Notes under the pieces: model-generated
Databases searched by the model: none
What the model saw: the letters and a program-made list of their open reading frames with translations, nothing else
What the model was told of the DNA's origin: nothing
Assembly: GCF_030580855.1 (NCBI RefSeq)
Contig: NZ_JAUQOP010000012.1
Coordinates: forward strand, 62,001-126,000
DNA length: 64,000 bases
Reading direction: 5' to 3'
Source: Pseudomonas citrullilanati
GTDB lineage: Bacteria > Pseudomonadota > Gammaproteobacteria > Pseudomonadales > Pseudomonadaceae
Shown here: positions 29,750 through 37,974 of the stretch, in pieces
Layout: every line of letters starts with the position of its first letter
Position numbering within the stretch: position 1 is the stretch's first letter
Program-made: the position numbers and the translations under genes

Positions 29750-30803
29750 CCGAAATGAACCGCGTCGGACAGAACGCAAGGCGATTGCCGCCGGCCTTTT
29801 TCGACAGGTACATCGCCTGGTCCGCCTTGCTGATCAACCCATCCACTTCATGCCCATGCTCCGGGTAAAACGCCACCCCGATACTCGCCGCGATCTCCAC
29901 TGTCTGCGCGCCAATCAAGATCGGCGCGTTCGCCGCCGCCAGCATCCGCTTGAGCAGCGGCTCGCTGTCCTCCACCGCCTGCAACCCCACCAACCCGGCG
30001 ACAAACTCATCGCCGCCGAGCCGCGCCAACGTATCGCCCTCGCGCAACGTCGCATTGATCCGCGTCGCGACAATCTGCAACACCCGGTCGCCCCAGTCAT
30101 GCCCATAACTGTCGTTCAGCGCCTTGAACCCGTCGAGGTCGATAAACGCGATAGCCACCTTCTGCTGATGAAGGCGCGCCTTGCCCAACGCCTGGCGCAT
30201 CCGCTCCCCCAACAACAGTCGATTGGGCAGTTGCGTCAGCGCGTCGTACCGCGCATCACGCTCCAGCAACTGCAAACGCTGCTTCATCTGCGTCATGTCG
30301 CCGAGCAGCGCCACGTAGTGCTGAACATTCCCGTGACGGTCATGCACTGCACTGATGCTGATGCGTGACGTCATCTCCCGACCGTCCTTGTGGTTGCTCT
30401 GGATTTCACCGGACCAGTGCCCGTGGAAATCCAGCGCGTTTTTCATCGGCGGGTAAAACGCCGTGAGCCGCCGCGCGATGCGATGGGTGCTCAGCTCACG
30501 GCCCGTGATCTCTTCTGCCCCGTAACCGGTGAGCCGGGTGAAAGCTTCGTTCACGCGGATGACCCGACCGTAGGGGTCGACCAGGAGAACGCCTTCGCGG
30601 GCATGGCTGAACACGCTGGCGGCCAACTCGGGGCTCACGGTGTCGAGGCCACGGTCCAGCCTGCCGTCCTGGGTCGCTGGCCACGTCGCGGAGTCGAAGC
30701 CCTGCCGGGCCAGATAGCGGGCCAGGGAAGACAACCCACGGTGCAGCCGGATCAATGCCGTCGTGGCGAACTTGGAATGGCGGATGAAGATGAAAAAGTT
30801 CAT
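29733..30803 (-). CDS. PAS-GGDEF diguanylate cyclase
   Basis: A 356-residue signalling enzyme that makes cyclic di-GMP. A PAS domain (about 65-180, with GVLLVDPYGRVIRVNEAFTR) precedes a GGDEF domain with the intact catalytic motif LGGDEF. The inhibitory site REGD stands five residues before GGDEF, so product inhibition is expected. No membrane helix is clear, apart from a hydrophobic N-terminus (NFFIFIRHS). The start is placed at 30803 (ATG); a TTG ten codons upstream is possible. Its 3' end overlaps the end of the receptor gene by 17 bases, tail to tail. Confidence 0.91.
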   Translation of the reverse strand: MNFFIFIRHSKFATTALIRLHRGLSSLARYLARQGFDSATWPATQDGRLDRGLDTVSPELAASVFSHAREGVLLVDPYGRVIRVNEAFTRLTGYGAEEITGRELSTHRIARRLTAFYPPMKNALDFHGHWSGEIQSNHKDGREMTSRISISAVHDRHGNVQHYVALLGDMTQMKQRLQLLERDARYDALTQLPNRLLLGERMRQALGKARLHQQKVAIAFIDLDGFKALNDSYGHDWGDRVLQIVATRINATLREGDTLARLGGDEFVAGLVGLQAVEDSEPLLKRMLAAANAPILIGAQTVEIAASIGVAFYPEHGHEVDGLISKADQAMYLSKKAGGNRLAFCPTRFISVSSEA

Positions 30804-30972
30804 GGGATACGGGTTGGTGGCTAGGGGAAGCAAGCTGGAGCGGGGATTATCGAGGGACGGGAAAGAGGGGGACTTTGCTGGAGCGGATGAAAGCTTTGCG
30901 GCAGGGGATGGATCGAGGATTTTCCTGTGTTTTACGAGGCCAGCCCCTGTGTTTTATCGACCATTTGAACGG

Positions 30973-31248
30973 CTAGCCTGAATCACCCCTGGCCAACACC
31001 ACCCGCCCAAACCGGGCGTTGTCATCCTGCGGCGTGATCGCCAACAACTGATCGAGGCGAATCTCGCGGCGGCCCTCGGCGGTGTCGATTTCGAGAAACT
31101 CCTCCCGCGTGTGCGCGGTGCGCGTGGTGATCGCTCGGGCGGTCAGGCGTTGGCCGTCGCTCAGCTCGATGACCAACGTGTAGCCGTACAGGCAGGCGAT
31201 CTCCAGGTAGTCGTGCAGGTCGCAGTTCAGGGGCCGATAGGTGTTCAT
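30973..31248 (-). CDS. rof: Rho-binding antiterminator Rof
   Basis: A 91-residue small protein matching Rof/YaeO: it opens YRPLNCDLHDYLEIACLYGY, continues with an Sm-like beta barrel that includes VIELSDGQRLTARAI, and has RREIRLDQLLAITP near the end. Rof binds Rho and blocks its RNA access, reducing termination. It is the last gene of a minus-strand row, one base after the DUF2024 gene, which makes cotranscription near certain. Identification is by my recall of the E. coli sequence; the match is strong over the whole length. Confidence 0.88.
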   Translation of the reverse strand: MNTYRPLNCDLHDYLEIACLYGYTLVIELSDGQRLTARAITTRTAHTREEFLEIDTAEGRREIRLDQLLAITPQDDNARFGRVVLARGDSG

Positions 31249-31249
31249 C

Positions 31250-31510
31250 TCATACCCCGCAACCTTGCAGCTTGAGGATGTAGAAGCCCTGCCGGGCGAT
31301 GGCCTCGACGACCTCGGTGTTGCTGGGCTCGACGTGGCAGAAGCGGCAGTCGTTGAGGGTGATGTCCTGGTCTTCGATGCCCTGTTCAGCGAGGAAGCGT
31401 CGAGCGCAGGCCTGGGCGAATTCCAGGTCGTTGCGGTCGATCAGCACGTCGAAATGCAGGTACCGCCCGTCCTGGGTGCGTACGTGTGTGTCATAGACTT
31501 TGATGGTCAT
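31250..31510 (-). CDS. DUF2024 family protein
   Basis: An 86-residue acidic protein with the DUF2024 pattern: KVYDTHVRTQDGRYLHFDVL at the start, then FAQACARRFLAEQG, and a CRFCH pair of cysteines followed by histidine (about 57-61), which may bind metal. Function is unknown. The start at 31510 has GAGG upstream. One base separates it from rof; 96 bases separate it from the upstream lyase gene. Confidence 0.88.
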   Translation of the reverse strand: MTIKVYDTHVRTQDGRYLHFDVLIDRNDLEFAQACARRFLAEQGIEDQDITLNDCRFCHVEPSNTEVVEAIARQGFYILKLQGCGV

Positions 31511-31606
31511 AACGTGTCCCTCATCAATGGCGCGGCAGTGGGTGGGGCGACCGGGCAGGTGGGCGTCCATGAACGCCCGCCTGGCGGTCGTCGGGCAATG
31601 TGTCGA

Positions 31607-32494
31607 TCAGCGCAGTTGTTCCAGCATGGCCCGCAGTTGGTTGTCGCGCGCCGCATCGAGCGGGAACACCGGCAGGCGTGGGTCGCCCACCTCCAGGCCC
31701 AGGGTGCGCAGGCCAGCCTTGATCGTGGCCGGCAAACCGCCCTTGAGGATGAAGTCCAGCAACGGCAATTGGCGATAGAACAGCTCGCGGGCCCGACCCA
31801 GGTCATTGGCCAGCACGGCGGCGTACAGGTCGAGGTTGAGCTGGGGAATCAGGTTCGGCGCCGCGGTGCACCAGCCCTTGGCGCCGGCGGCGAAGGCTTC
31901 CAGGGCCAGGGGGTTGCATCCGTTGTAGAACGGCACCTGGCCCTCGCCCAGCAGTTGCAGCCTGTGCATGCGCTGGATGTCGCCGGTGCTCTCCTTGACC
32001 ATGGTGACGTTTTCCACGGCGTTGAAAATCCGCAGGATCAGCTCCACCGACATGTCGATGCCGCTGGTGGCCGGGTTGTTGTACAGCATGATCGGCAGGT
32101 CGATGCTGGCGCCGATGGTCTGGTAATGGGCAAGGATTTCCGCCTCGCTCAGTTTCCAATAGGAGGCCGGCAACACCATCACCCCATCGGCGCCCTGGGC
32201 CTGGGCAAAGCGTGCGCGGCGTACTGCCTTGGCGGTGGTCAGGTCAGAGACGCTGACCACGGTCGGCACGCGGCCGGCGACGCGGGCAATGCTGAACTCG
32301 CTGACCTGGTCCCATTCCGCGTCGCTCAGGTAGGCGCCTTCACCCGTGCTGCCCAGGGGCGCGATGGCGTGGACGCCGCTGTCGATCAGGCGGTCGATGG
32401 ACTGGCCCAGTGCGTCCAGGTCGAGGCCTTGGCCGTCGGCGGAGAAGGGCGTGATGGTGTAGCCGATGATGCCGTGGATGTTGGGGGTAGACAT
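31607..32494 (-). CDS. DapA-like dihydrodipicolinate synthase family lyase
   Basis: A 295-residue TIM-barrel lyase/aldolase. Signature: LGSTGEGAYL (pyruvate-carboxylate site) at about 47-56, catalytic Tyr in MLYNNPATSG at about 135-145, and the Schiff-base Lys in TMVKESTGD at about 164. The Tyr region reads YNNP where DHDPS usually has YNVP, so it is likely a paralogue acting on another 2-oxo-acid adduct, not the lysine-pathway enzyme. A class II aldolase gene lies 19 bases upstream, so the two probably form one catabolic step series. Substrate unknown. Confidence 0.9.
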   Translation of the reverse strand: MSTPNIHGIIGYTITPFSADGQGLDLDALGQSIDRLIDSGVHAIAPLGSTGEGAYLSDAEWDQVSEFSIARVAGRVPTVVSVSDLTTAKAVRRARFAQAQGADGVMVLPASYWKLSEAEILAHYQTIGASIDLPIMLYNNPATSGIDMSVELILRIFNAVENVTMVKESTGDIQRMHRLQLLGEGQVPFYNGCNPLALEAFAAGAKGWCTAAPNLIPQLNLDLYAAVLANDLGRARELFYRQLPLLDFILKGGLPATIKAGLRTLGLEVGDPRLPVFPLDAARDNQLRAMLEQLR

Positions 32495-32513
32495 GGTTTC
32501 GCTCCTGGTGGGT

Positions 32514-33296
32514 TCAGTTCAGGCAATCGGCGTGTTGGCGCAGGTTCTGCCGCACGTAGTAGTCGAAGGCGGCCGCGTGGCGCTTCGGCCGGGCGATCCA
32601 GTCGTGGGCTTCGCGGCCCAGGTGCGGCAGGATCGGTTTCACCTCGCCGGCGGCCATGGCCAGCAATTGCAGCTTCGCCGCGCGTTCGATCAATTGGGCG
32701 ATGTTGCAGGCTTCTTCCACGGTGGCGCCGGTCGACAGCTGGCCGTGGTGGGAAAGCAGGATGGCGCGCTTGTCGCCCAGGGCGCCGGCGATCAATTCGC
32801 CTTCCTCATTGCCCACCGGCACGCCCGGCCAGCCTTCAAGGAAGGCGCAGTCTTCGTACAGCGGGCAGAGGTCCATGTGGGAAATCTGCAGCGGCACTTC
32901 CAGCATCGACAGCGCGGCGATGTGGGTCGGGTGGGTGTGGATGATGCAGTTCACGTCCGGCCGGGCGCGGTAGACCCAGGTGTGGAAACGGTTGGCCGGG
33001 TTGGGCATGCCGTGGCCCTCCAGCACCTCCAGGTCCTCGTTGATCAACAGCAGGTTGCTTGCCGTGATCTCGTCGAACCCCAGGCCCAATTGCTGGGTGT
33101 AGTAAGTGCCCGGTTGCGGCCCGCGCGCGGTGATCTGCCCGGCCAGGCCCGAGTCGTGGCCGTTCTCGAACAGGATGCGGCAGGTCAGGGCCAGCTTTTG
33201 TCGCACAGTCCACGTATTATCCGGCAGTGTTTTTTGCATTTGCTTGACCGCGTGCTGGACCAGTTGGTCCTTGGGCGTCGCCAGTGTCTTGCTCAT
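32514..33296 (-). CDS. class II aldolase/adducin family protein
   Basis: A 260-residue enzyme of the fuculose-phosphate aldolase superfamily. The metal-binding histidines appear in IIHTHPTHIAAL (about 119-130) and in SHHGQLSTG (about 193); a GLAGQITARG loop near residue 50 fits the anion-binding site. It can be a zinc aldolase, decarboxylase or dehydratase of sugar acids. It leads the operon that includes the DapA-like gene, DUF2024 and rof. The divergent XRE-cupin regulator shares the promoter region and is the likely controller. Confidence 0.9.
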   Translation of the reverse strand: MSKTLATPKDQLVQHAVKQMQKTLPDNTWTVRQKLALTCRILFENGHDSGLAGQITARGPQPGTYYTQQLGLGFDEITASNLLLINEDLEVLEGHGMPNPANRFHTWVYRARPDVNCIIHTHPTHIAALSMLEVPLQISHMDLCPLYEDCAFLEGWPGVPVGNEEGELIAGALGDKRAILLSHHGQLSTGATVEEACNIAQLIERAAKLQLLAMAAGEVKPILPHLGREAHDWIARPKRHAAAFDYYVRQNLRQHADCLN

Positions 33297-33366
33297 ATCT
33301 GTTCTCCCGATTCGTTCTTTGAGCGTTCTTGATCCGCGTCATGGAAGCTTTGGAATGGAGGTGCTA

Positions 33367-33401
33367 ATGACACAAAAAATACTATATGACACAAAGTGTC
33401 A
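33367..33401. promoter_or_regulatory. candidate operator for the XRE-cupin regulator
   Basis: TGACACAAAGTGTCA (33387-33401) is a perfect 6+3+6 palindrome. A further half-site ATGACACAAA starts at 33367, 19 bases before the matching ATGACACAAA of the palindrome. It lies 46 bases before the regulator start and between the divergent promoters, as expected of an autoregulatory operator. Binding by the XRE protein is inferred from position. Confidence 0.6.
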
Positions 33402-33446
33402 TTTGCAACCGCTGATTGTCCGTTTCCCGGGAAATGTGGGTTACCT

Positions 33447-33998
33447 ATGTCCATTCGTTTGAAATTGCTCAGGAAAAAACTCGGGGTCACGCTGGACGTC
33501 CTGGCCGAAAAAACCGGGATGACCAAGAGCTACCTGTCCAAGGTGGAACGCGGGCTCAGCTCGCCTTCCATCGCCACCGCGCTCAAGCTGTCCAAGGCGC
33601 TGAACGTCAACGTCGAAGAACTCTTCTGCGAAGAAAACGTCGCCCTCGACAGCTACAGCCTGGTGCGGTGTGAAGACCGCCAATCGCTGGCGTCGAGCAG
33701 CGGCAGCTCCGAATACGCGGTGCTGGCCCATCAGGTGTCCGAGCGCAGCCTGTTGCCGTTCATCCTTTATCCGGCGGCCGAATTCACCGCGCACCACGCC
33801 TTCAAGGAACACACGGGTGAGGAGTTCCTGTTCGTGCACGAAGGCCAGGTGGAAGTGGACTTCATGAACGAGCGCGTGCTGCTCAATCGCGGTGATGCCT
33901 TGCATTTCAATGCGCAGAAACCCCATCGCCTGCGTTCGGTGGGCGAGGTCCAGGCGCAATTGCTGGTGGTGGTGCACAGCGCCGAAGCGTCGGAATAG
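33447..33998 (+). CDS. XRE-family regulator with cupin sensor domain
   Basis: A 183-residue repressor-like protein. The N-terminal helix-turn-helix has LAEKTGMTKSYLSKVERGLS (about residues 18-37); the C-terminal half is a cupin with EEFLFVHEGQVEVDF and LNRGDALHFNAQKPHRL, expected to bind a small molecule or metal. Such proteins often sit beside the catabolic genes they regulate, here the divergent class II aldolase operon. The start at 33447 is chosen for the conserved MSIRLKLLRKK opening. Confidence 0.9.
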   Translation: MSIRLKLLRKKLGVTLDVLAEKTGMTKSYLSKVERGLSSPSIATALKLSKALNVNVEELFCEENVALDSYSLVRCEDRQSLASSSGSSEYAVLAHQVSERSLLPFILYPAAEFTAHHAFKEHTGEEFLFVHEGQVEVDFMNERVLLNRGDALHFNAQKPHRLRSVGEVQAQLLVVVHSAEASE

Positions 33999-34047
33999 AC
34001 GCTCCAGCTGCGTGCGCCCCCCCCGCGCCCGGCGGCCTCGACCGGGT

Positions 34048-34581
34048 TTATTTCAGGGCGACCTTGGCGAAGTCGACCGGAATGTCCAGTGCGACGTTGA
34101 CGTAGTTGGTGAACAGGTTCAGCGCGACATGGGCGATGATCTCGACAATCTGCTCATCGCCAAACCCGTTTTCACGCAGGCGCTGAACATCGGCATCGTC
34201 CACTTGCGCACGCTGCTCGACCACCTTCAAGGCGAACGCCAGGGCCGCCGCGGTCTTGGGATCGCTGGATTGCCCTTGCTGGGCGGCCGCCATGTCCGAC
34301 GGGGACACGCCGGCCTTCCGGCCCAGGGCCGTGTGCGCGGCGAGGCAGTATTCACAGCGGTTGCGGTTGGCGATGGCCACCGCAATCTGCTCGCCGAGCG
34401 GCGCGCCCAAGGTGCCCTGGCCCAGGGCGCCGAACGCCGCCCACAGGCTTTGCAACGCCGCTGGCGAATTGGCCACGGCCTTGAACATGTTGGGCGTTGC
34501 GCCAAAGGCCTGTTGGATCTGGGCCAGCAAGGGCTGGCTGGCGGCGGGTGCTTGTTGCGGCTGGATGTTGATACGAGTCAT
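34048..34581 (-). CDS. carboxymuconolactone decarboxylase/AhpD-like protein
   Basis: A 177-residue all-helical protein with the AhpD-type active-site motif CEYCLAAHTALG (about residues 76-87), a redox-active CxxC followed by His. AhpD-like proteins act as disulfide reductases in peroxide defence; the superfamily also holds decarboxylases, which usually lack the CxxC, so a redox role is more likely. It follows the secreted EF-hand-like gene on the same strand after 49 bases and is likely controlled by the AraC regulator upstream of that gene. Confidence 0.9.
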   Translation of the reverse strand: MTRINIQPQQAPAASQPLLAQIQQAFGATPNMFKAVANSPAALQSLWAAFGALGQGTLGAPLGEQIAVAIANRNRCEYCLAAHTALGRKAGVSPSDMAAAQQGQSSDPKTAAALAFALKVVEQRAQVDDADVQRLRENGFGDEQIVEIIAHVALNLFTNYVNVALDIPVDFAKVALK

Positions 34582-34630
34582 GGTGGTTCTCCAAGGGTGG
34601 GGCGGGGTTAACAGTGACTTGGGTACGGCC

Positions 34631-35383
34631 TCAGGGCTTGACCTTGCCGGGCAGGGACAGGTCGCCCGAGGCCACCTTGAACACGTCGGCGACGCACAGC
34701 AGCGGGTTGTGCACGCTGGCGTTCACCCGCAGGGCCGCGGTCACGCCGTCGAAAGCACCGGCCTCGACAGGGCCGATGTCGTCGAACGGCACGCGCACTT
34801 CGACGGTCTGCTGGTTCATGGTCGGGGTCCAACCGGGGCTGTCGATCAGGATCGGCAAGCCGGGCCAGGTCTTGGGTACGCGTGGCTGGGTGCCTGCGGG
34901 GATGTCCACCACCTTCAGCGCATCCTTGCCACAGGCCGGGTCGGGCTTGAGCACCACCCAATGGGAATGCCAGAGGTCGCCGTCGTTATCCAGGCGTCCG
35001 TCGTGGTTTTCGTCGAACAGCGGGGTGTCGTCGAAATCCGGGTGTGACGTGACCGCGAACGCCAGGATCCCCGACTTCGCCTCGAAGCCGATCACCGAAG
35101 GGTCCAGGCTGGTGGGCCAGACGTACGAGAACACCGTGCTGCCGGCCAACTGGCCGCTGGCGGCGGGGCGGGTGGCGCCGGCCTTGCCGGACACCGCCAT
35201 GTGGAAAATCGCCACGTTGCCTTCGGTGCTGATCTTGGTATGGACGATATCGAACGGCGCCTGCACGGCCTTCGCCGGCTTGCTGGCGATACCGTCCTGA
35301 TGCGCGGCTTCGTGGGCGCTGACGCCGGCACTCAGGCCAAGCAGCAACGACGCGCAAAAGAGGGGAGAGCGAGTGAGTTTCAT
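34631..35383 (-). CDS. secreted protein with EF-hand-like loop, function unknown
   Basis: A 250-residue exported protein: the signal peptide ends near VSA (residue about 23) and is followed by a His-rich HEAAHQDG. A loop DENHDGRLDNDGD at about 125-137 fits a calcium-binding EF-hand-like loop, followed by HSHW. The remaining sequence looks beta-rich. I do not recognise a named family. It is the first gene of a two-gene unit with the AhpD-like protein and is divergent from an AraC regulator, 100 bases away. Confidence 0.75.
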   Translation of the reverse strand: MKLTRSPLFCASLLLGLSAGVSAHEAAHQDGIASKPAKAVQAPFDIVHTKISTEGNVAIFHMAVSGKAGATRPAASGQLAGSTVFSYVWPTSLDPSVIGFEAKSGILAFAVTSHPDFDDTPLFDENHDGRLDNDGDLWHSHWVVLKPDPACGKDALKVVDIPAGTQPRVPKTWPGLPILIDSPGWTPTMNQQTVEVRVPFDDIGPVEAGAFDGVTAALRVNASVHNPLLCVADVFKVASGDLSLPGKVKP

Positions 35384-35483
35384 GGAAAGGCCCTTCTGCC
35401 AAGTGAGGTGGTGTTGGCAGTGTAGGGATATGGGCTGTACTATTTGGCTCCTATCGTACGCCTAACATAGCAATTCGTTCAGA

Positions 35484-36353
35484 ATGCAGACCTTACCCAC
35501 CATAGATCGCCTCTCCGGCATCCTCGACCACTTCCGCGTGCAAGCGCAGTTGCACCACACCGGCGCCCTGTGTGGCGTGAACCGCTTCGACGCCGGCGAA
35601 GGTTTCGGCTACCTGCATGTGCTGCGCCGAGGCCAATTGAAAGTCAGCCACCCCGGCGGCCAGGGCTTGCCGCCGATGAGCTTCGAAGAACCGTCGCTGC
35701 TGTTCTATCCTTGCCCGCTCACCCATCAGTTCCACAATCCGCCCACCGAAGGCGCGGACTTCACCTGTGCGCGACTGCAGTTCGAAGGCGGCTCACGCAA
35801 CCCCCTGGCCCGCGCGTTGCCCCCCTTGATTGCTCTGCCACTGGCCCAAGTCCCCGGCCTGCACGCGGCCCTGGAACTGCTGTTCGCCGAAACCGACCAC
35901 GTCCGCTGCGGCCAGCGCATGCTCGCTGATCGGCTGTTCGAAGTCGTGGTGCTGCAACTGCTGCGCTGGCTGCTCGATCACCAACAGGAAGCCGGCATCC
36001 GCCCCGGCCTGATCGCCGGCCTGTCCAACCCGCGCCTGGCCCGGGTACTGGTCGCCATCCACGAAGACCCCGGCGCCCCCTGGACCCTGGAACGCATGGC
36101 CGAACACGCCTGCCTCTCGCGCACCGCCTTCGCCAACACCTTCCGCGATGTAGTGGGGCAAACACCGGCCGACTACCTCACCAGCTGGCGCATCGCCCTG
36201 GCCCAGAGCCGCCTGCGCCAGGGGGAATCGATCAAGGGTTTGACGGAAGAGCTGGGCTACACGACGCCATCGGCGCTTTCGCGGGCGTTCACGGCGAAGG
36301 TGGGGATGTCGCCTCGGGAGTGGTTGGCGGGGGTGGGTGTTAGGTCGGGGTAG
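35484..36353 (+). CDS. AraC-family transcriptional regulator (cupin_6 type)
   Basis: A 289-residue regulator with an N-terminal cupin-like domain (GALCGVNRFDAGEGFGYLHV, HQFHNPP) and a C-terminal double helix-turn-helix with LERMAEHACLSRTAFANTFR, and EELGYTTPSALSRAFTAKVG. It is divergent from the secreted protein and AhpD-like genes, the usual arrangement for a local activator or repressor of neighbours. Inducer unknown. Confidence 0.91.
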   Translation: MQTLPTIDRLSGILDHFRVQAQLHHTGALCGVNRFDAGEGFGYLHVLRRGQLKVSHPGGQGLPPMSFEEPSLLFYPCPLTHQFHNPPTEGADFTCARLQFEGGSRNPLARALPPLIALPLAQVPGLHAALELLFAETDHVRCGQRMLADRLFEVVVLQLLRWLLDHQQEAGIRPGLIAGLSNPRLARVLVAIHEDPGAPWTLERMAEHACLSRTAFANTFRDVVGQTPADYLTSWRIALAQSRLRQGESIKGLTEELGYTTPSALSRAFTAKVGMSPREWLAGVGVRSG

Positions 36354-36385
36354 GGGGCAGTGAAGTCCTTCTGCACACCTCCTTG

Positions 36386-36410
36386 TGCTAGAGAAAAAAA
36401 TTCCCTAGCA
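36386..36410. promoter_or_regulatory. palindromic operator before the DUF4160 gene
   Basis: TGCTAGAGAA and TTCCCTAGCA form a 10+10 bp dyad with one mismatch around AAAAA. It ends nine bases before the preferred start of the DUF4160 gene. The position suits autoregulation by the HTH domain of the following gene; the binding is inferred. Confidence 0.6.
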
Positions 36411-36418
36411 TGCCTGGC

Positions 36419-36652
36419 ATGGCTACCGTATATAGCGACCGTAACTGGAAAATAAAAATCTACCCGGACGATCACGCGCCGCCGCATTTTCATGTGCAAA
36501 CGCCTGACGGTGAGTCGCTGGTGGAGATCGACGGACTCAGGGTGCTTGGCAAAGGAGCCAATGCTAGAGCTCTGAAAGCCGCCTTGGCGTGGGCGTCAAA
36601 TCACACGGCTAAGCTACAGCGTGTGTGGAATGAACAAAATCGGAGGAGCTGA
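36419..36652 (+). CDS. DUF4160 domain protein
   Basis: A 77-residue small protein with the DUF4160 pattern: KIKIYPDDHAPPHFHVQTPD near the start, then a strand EIDGLRVLGKG and a C-terminal helix. The DDHAPPHFH cluster could be a metal or catalytic site. The function of the domain is not established. The start at 36419 is preferred because the ATG at 36410 overlaps the palindrome. Three bases separate it from the DUF2442 gene, so they are one operon. Pairs of this kind are distributed like toxin-antitoxin genes; this is an inference. Confidence 0.85.
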   Translation: MATVYSDRNWKIKIYPDDHAPPHFHVQTPDGESLVEIDGLRVLGKGANARALKAALAWASNHTAKLQRVWNEQNRRS

Positions 36653-36655
36653 CCC

Positions 36656-37141
36656 ATGATCAGCAAAGCCAGGATCAACAGCGTGAAGCCTATCCCCGGT
36701 AAACATGCCTTGCAGGTGGAGTTTGCCAACGGTAAATGCTACGACGTTGACCTGCGGGACCACATTCAACAATTCCCGGTGCTCAAGCCCTTGGAGGACC
36801 TTACATTGTTCGGTGCCGCCCAAGTGGGTGAATGGGGCTTCGATGTGAGCTGGGGGGATGACTTGGAACTGGCGGCTGTCACCTTGCATCGGTTAGCGCT
36901 GGAGCAAGCCGGTGAGGTGATGCCGACCCAGGCGTTCAAGCGCTGGATGGCTGCTAATAAGCTTTCGTTGACGACCGCCGCGCAGGAACTGGGCTTTACC
37001 CGTCGCACTATCACCGCTTACAGCAGCGGGACCTCAATGATTCCCAAGCATGTAGCCTTGGCCTGTAAGGGATGGGAGTTTGAGCATAAGGGCAAGAAAA
37101 TGACAAAAGCTGGGAACAGAAAGACGTCGCAAATAGCTTGA
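36656..37141 (+). CDS. DUF2442 protein with C-terminal helix-turn-helix
   Basis: A 161-residue protein. The first 85 residues are a DUF2442 domain (VKPIPGKHALQVEFANGKCY, LRDHIQQFP, VSWGDDLELAA); the rest holds an XRE-like helix-turn-helix with LSLTTAAQELGFTRRTITAY. This fusion would let it regulate its own operon through the dyad at 36386-36410. It directly follows the DUF4160 gene. Role in an antitoxin-like partnership is inferred from layout. Confidence 0.85.
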   Translation: MISKARINSVKPIPGKHALQVEFANGKCYDVDLRDHIQQFPVLKPLEDLTLFGAAQVGEWGFDVSWGDDLELAAVTLHRLALEQAGEVMPTQAFKRWMAANKLSLTTAAQELGFTRRTITAYSSGTSMIPKHVALACKGWEFEHKGKKMTKAGNRKTSQIA

Positions 37142-37259
37142 TAAAAAAACCTTGGTGTCGCTGAAGCTAAACTCTCTGCTTTTCTTTGATCAAATAGGGT
37201 TTACAGAGCGCTAACACATGAAGACGACGCATTAGCTAAACACTAGCGGAGCCGCGACC

Positions 37260-37490
37260 ATGGAATATGACGACAAATTGATAGAAGAAGCTGTGTTAGC
37301 CTTGCTTGCAGCTTTCAGTTCCGACACCGGTAACGCCTGGAAAGGCTTCGACTTCGAGGTCATGAACCGATTGCATGAACAGGGCCTGATCAGCGATCCG
37401 GTAAATAGGAACAAATCGATCTGGTTGACGGATGAAGGGTTGGAGCGGGGACGGCAGATTGCCGACCGGTTGTTTGGGAAAGGGGGTTAA
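37260..37490 (+). CDS. DUF6429 family protein
   Basis: A 76-residue protein matching the DUF6429 pattern: an N-terminal helix EEAVLALLAAFS, NAWKGFDFEVMNRLHEQGLI, and IWLTDEGLERGRQIADRLF. It is a winged-helix-like small domain of unknown function. GGAG lies nine bases upstream of the start. It stands 118 bases after the DUF2442 gene; the DNA between is AT-richer than the chromosome. Confidence 0.82.
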   Translation: MEYDDKLIEEAVLALLAAFSSDTGNAWKGFDFEVMNRLHEQGLISDPVNRNKSIWLTDEGLERGRQIADRLFGKGG

Positions 37491-37749
37491 GGGGGCGCGC
37501 GCGTCGCCTCGTGGTTGCTTGCTAGAAGGTACGGCGAACCCTATCGAGAGCCTGGCTTCGGCTGATGGCGATGACCAATGATTCCTAGGATTTCTACTGG
37601 CCACTCACTCTGTAGCTACCAATTGTCTTGGTAAATCAAAGGCAATCTGATAGTCATAGGTGCTCCAATCAATTGAGTGTTGAAAATTTGGTTGGAGTAT
37701 TTTTCCCCATTCCTGGGGGGACATAAAATACACCGTTATTCGCATTGTT

Positions 37750-37974
37750 TTAGTTGCTGCTGGTTAAAAAAATCAATAGGTTTCGGGGCAGCTCTATTGA
37801 GCACGCTTCTTCCAATGCTGCAATTTGAGGAGGGCTCAACTCATAATCGTAAAAATAGCTTTCCTCTTTGGTCCAGTTCATTATTTTTGCTAGCGTCTTA
37901 GTGTCAATGCAGAGCTCTTTTTCGAACGAGGCAAAGTCGTCACCGTCAGTCACGCCCATTATTTTGTGTTTCAT
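37750..37974 (-). CDS. candidate immunity protein for the pyocin-like toxin
   Basis: A 74-residue acidic protein whose ATG overlaps the toxin stop codon (ATGA), exactly where bacteriocin immunity genes lie. It has no sequence likeness that I can see to the E3/cloacin immunity family, although the toxin end is E3-type. The gene is AT-rich compared with its surroundings. The role rests on position, size, charge and coupling only. No promoter of its own is obvious. Confidence 0.65.
   Translation of the reverse strand: MKHKIMGVTDGDDFASFEKELCIDTKTLAKIMNWTKEESYFYDYELSPPQIAALEEACSIELPRNLLIFLTSSN

Noticed and set aside
31607..32494. Lysine-pathway dapA
   Set aside because: The protein is DapA-like, but the altered YNNP motif and linkage to a class II aldolase and XRE-cupin regulator point to a catabolic paralogue.
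37677..37901. A plus-strand frame of 74 codons over the immunity gene
   Set aside because: It is opposite the well-coupled immunity gene and has no start signal.
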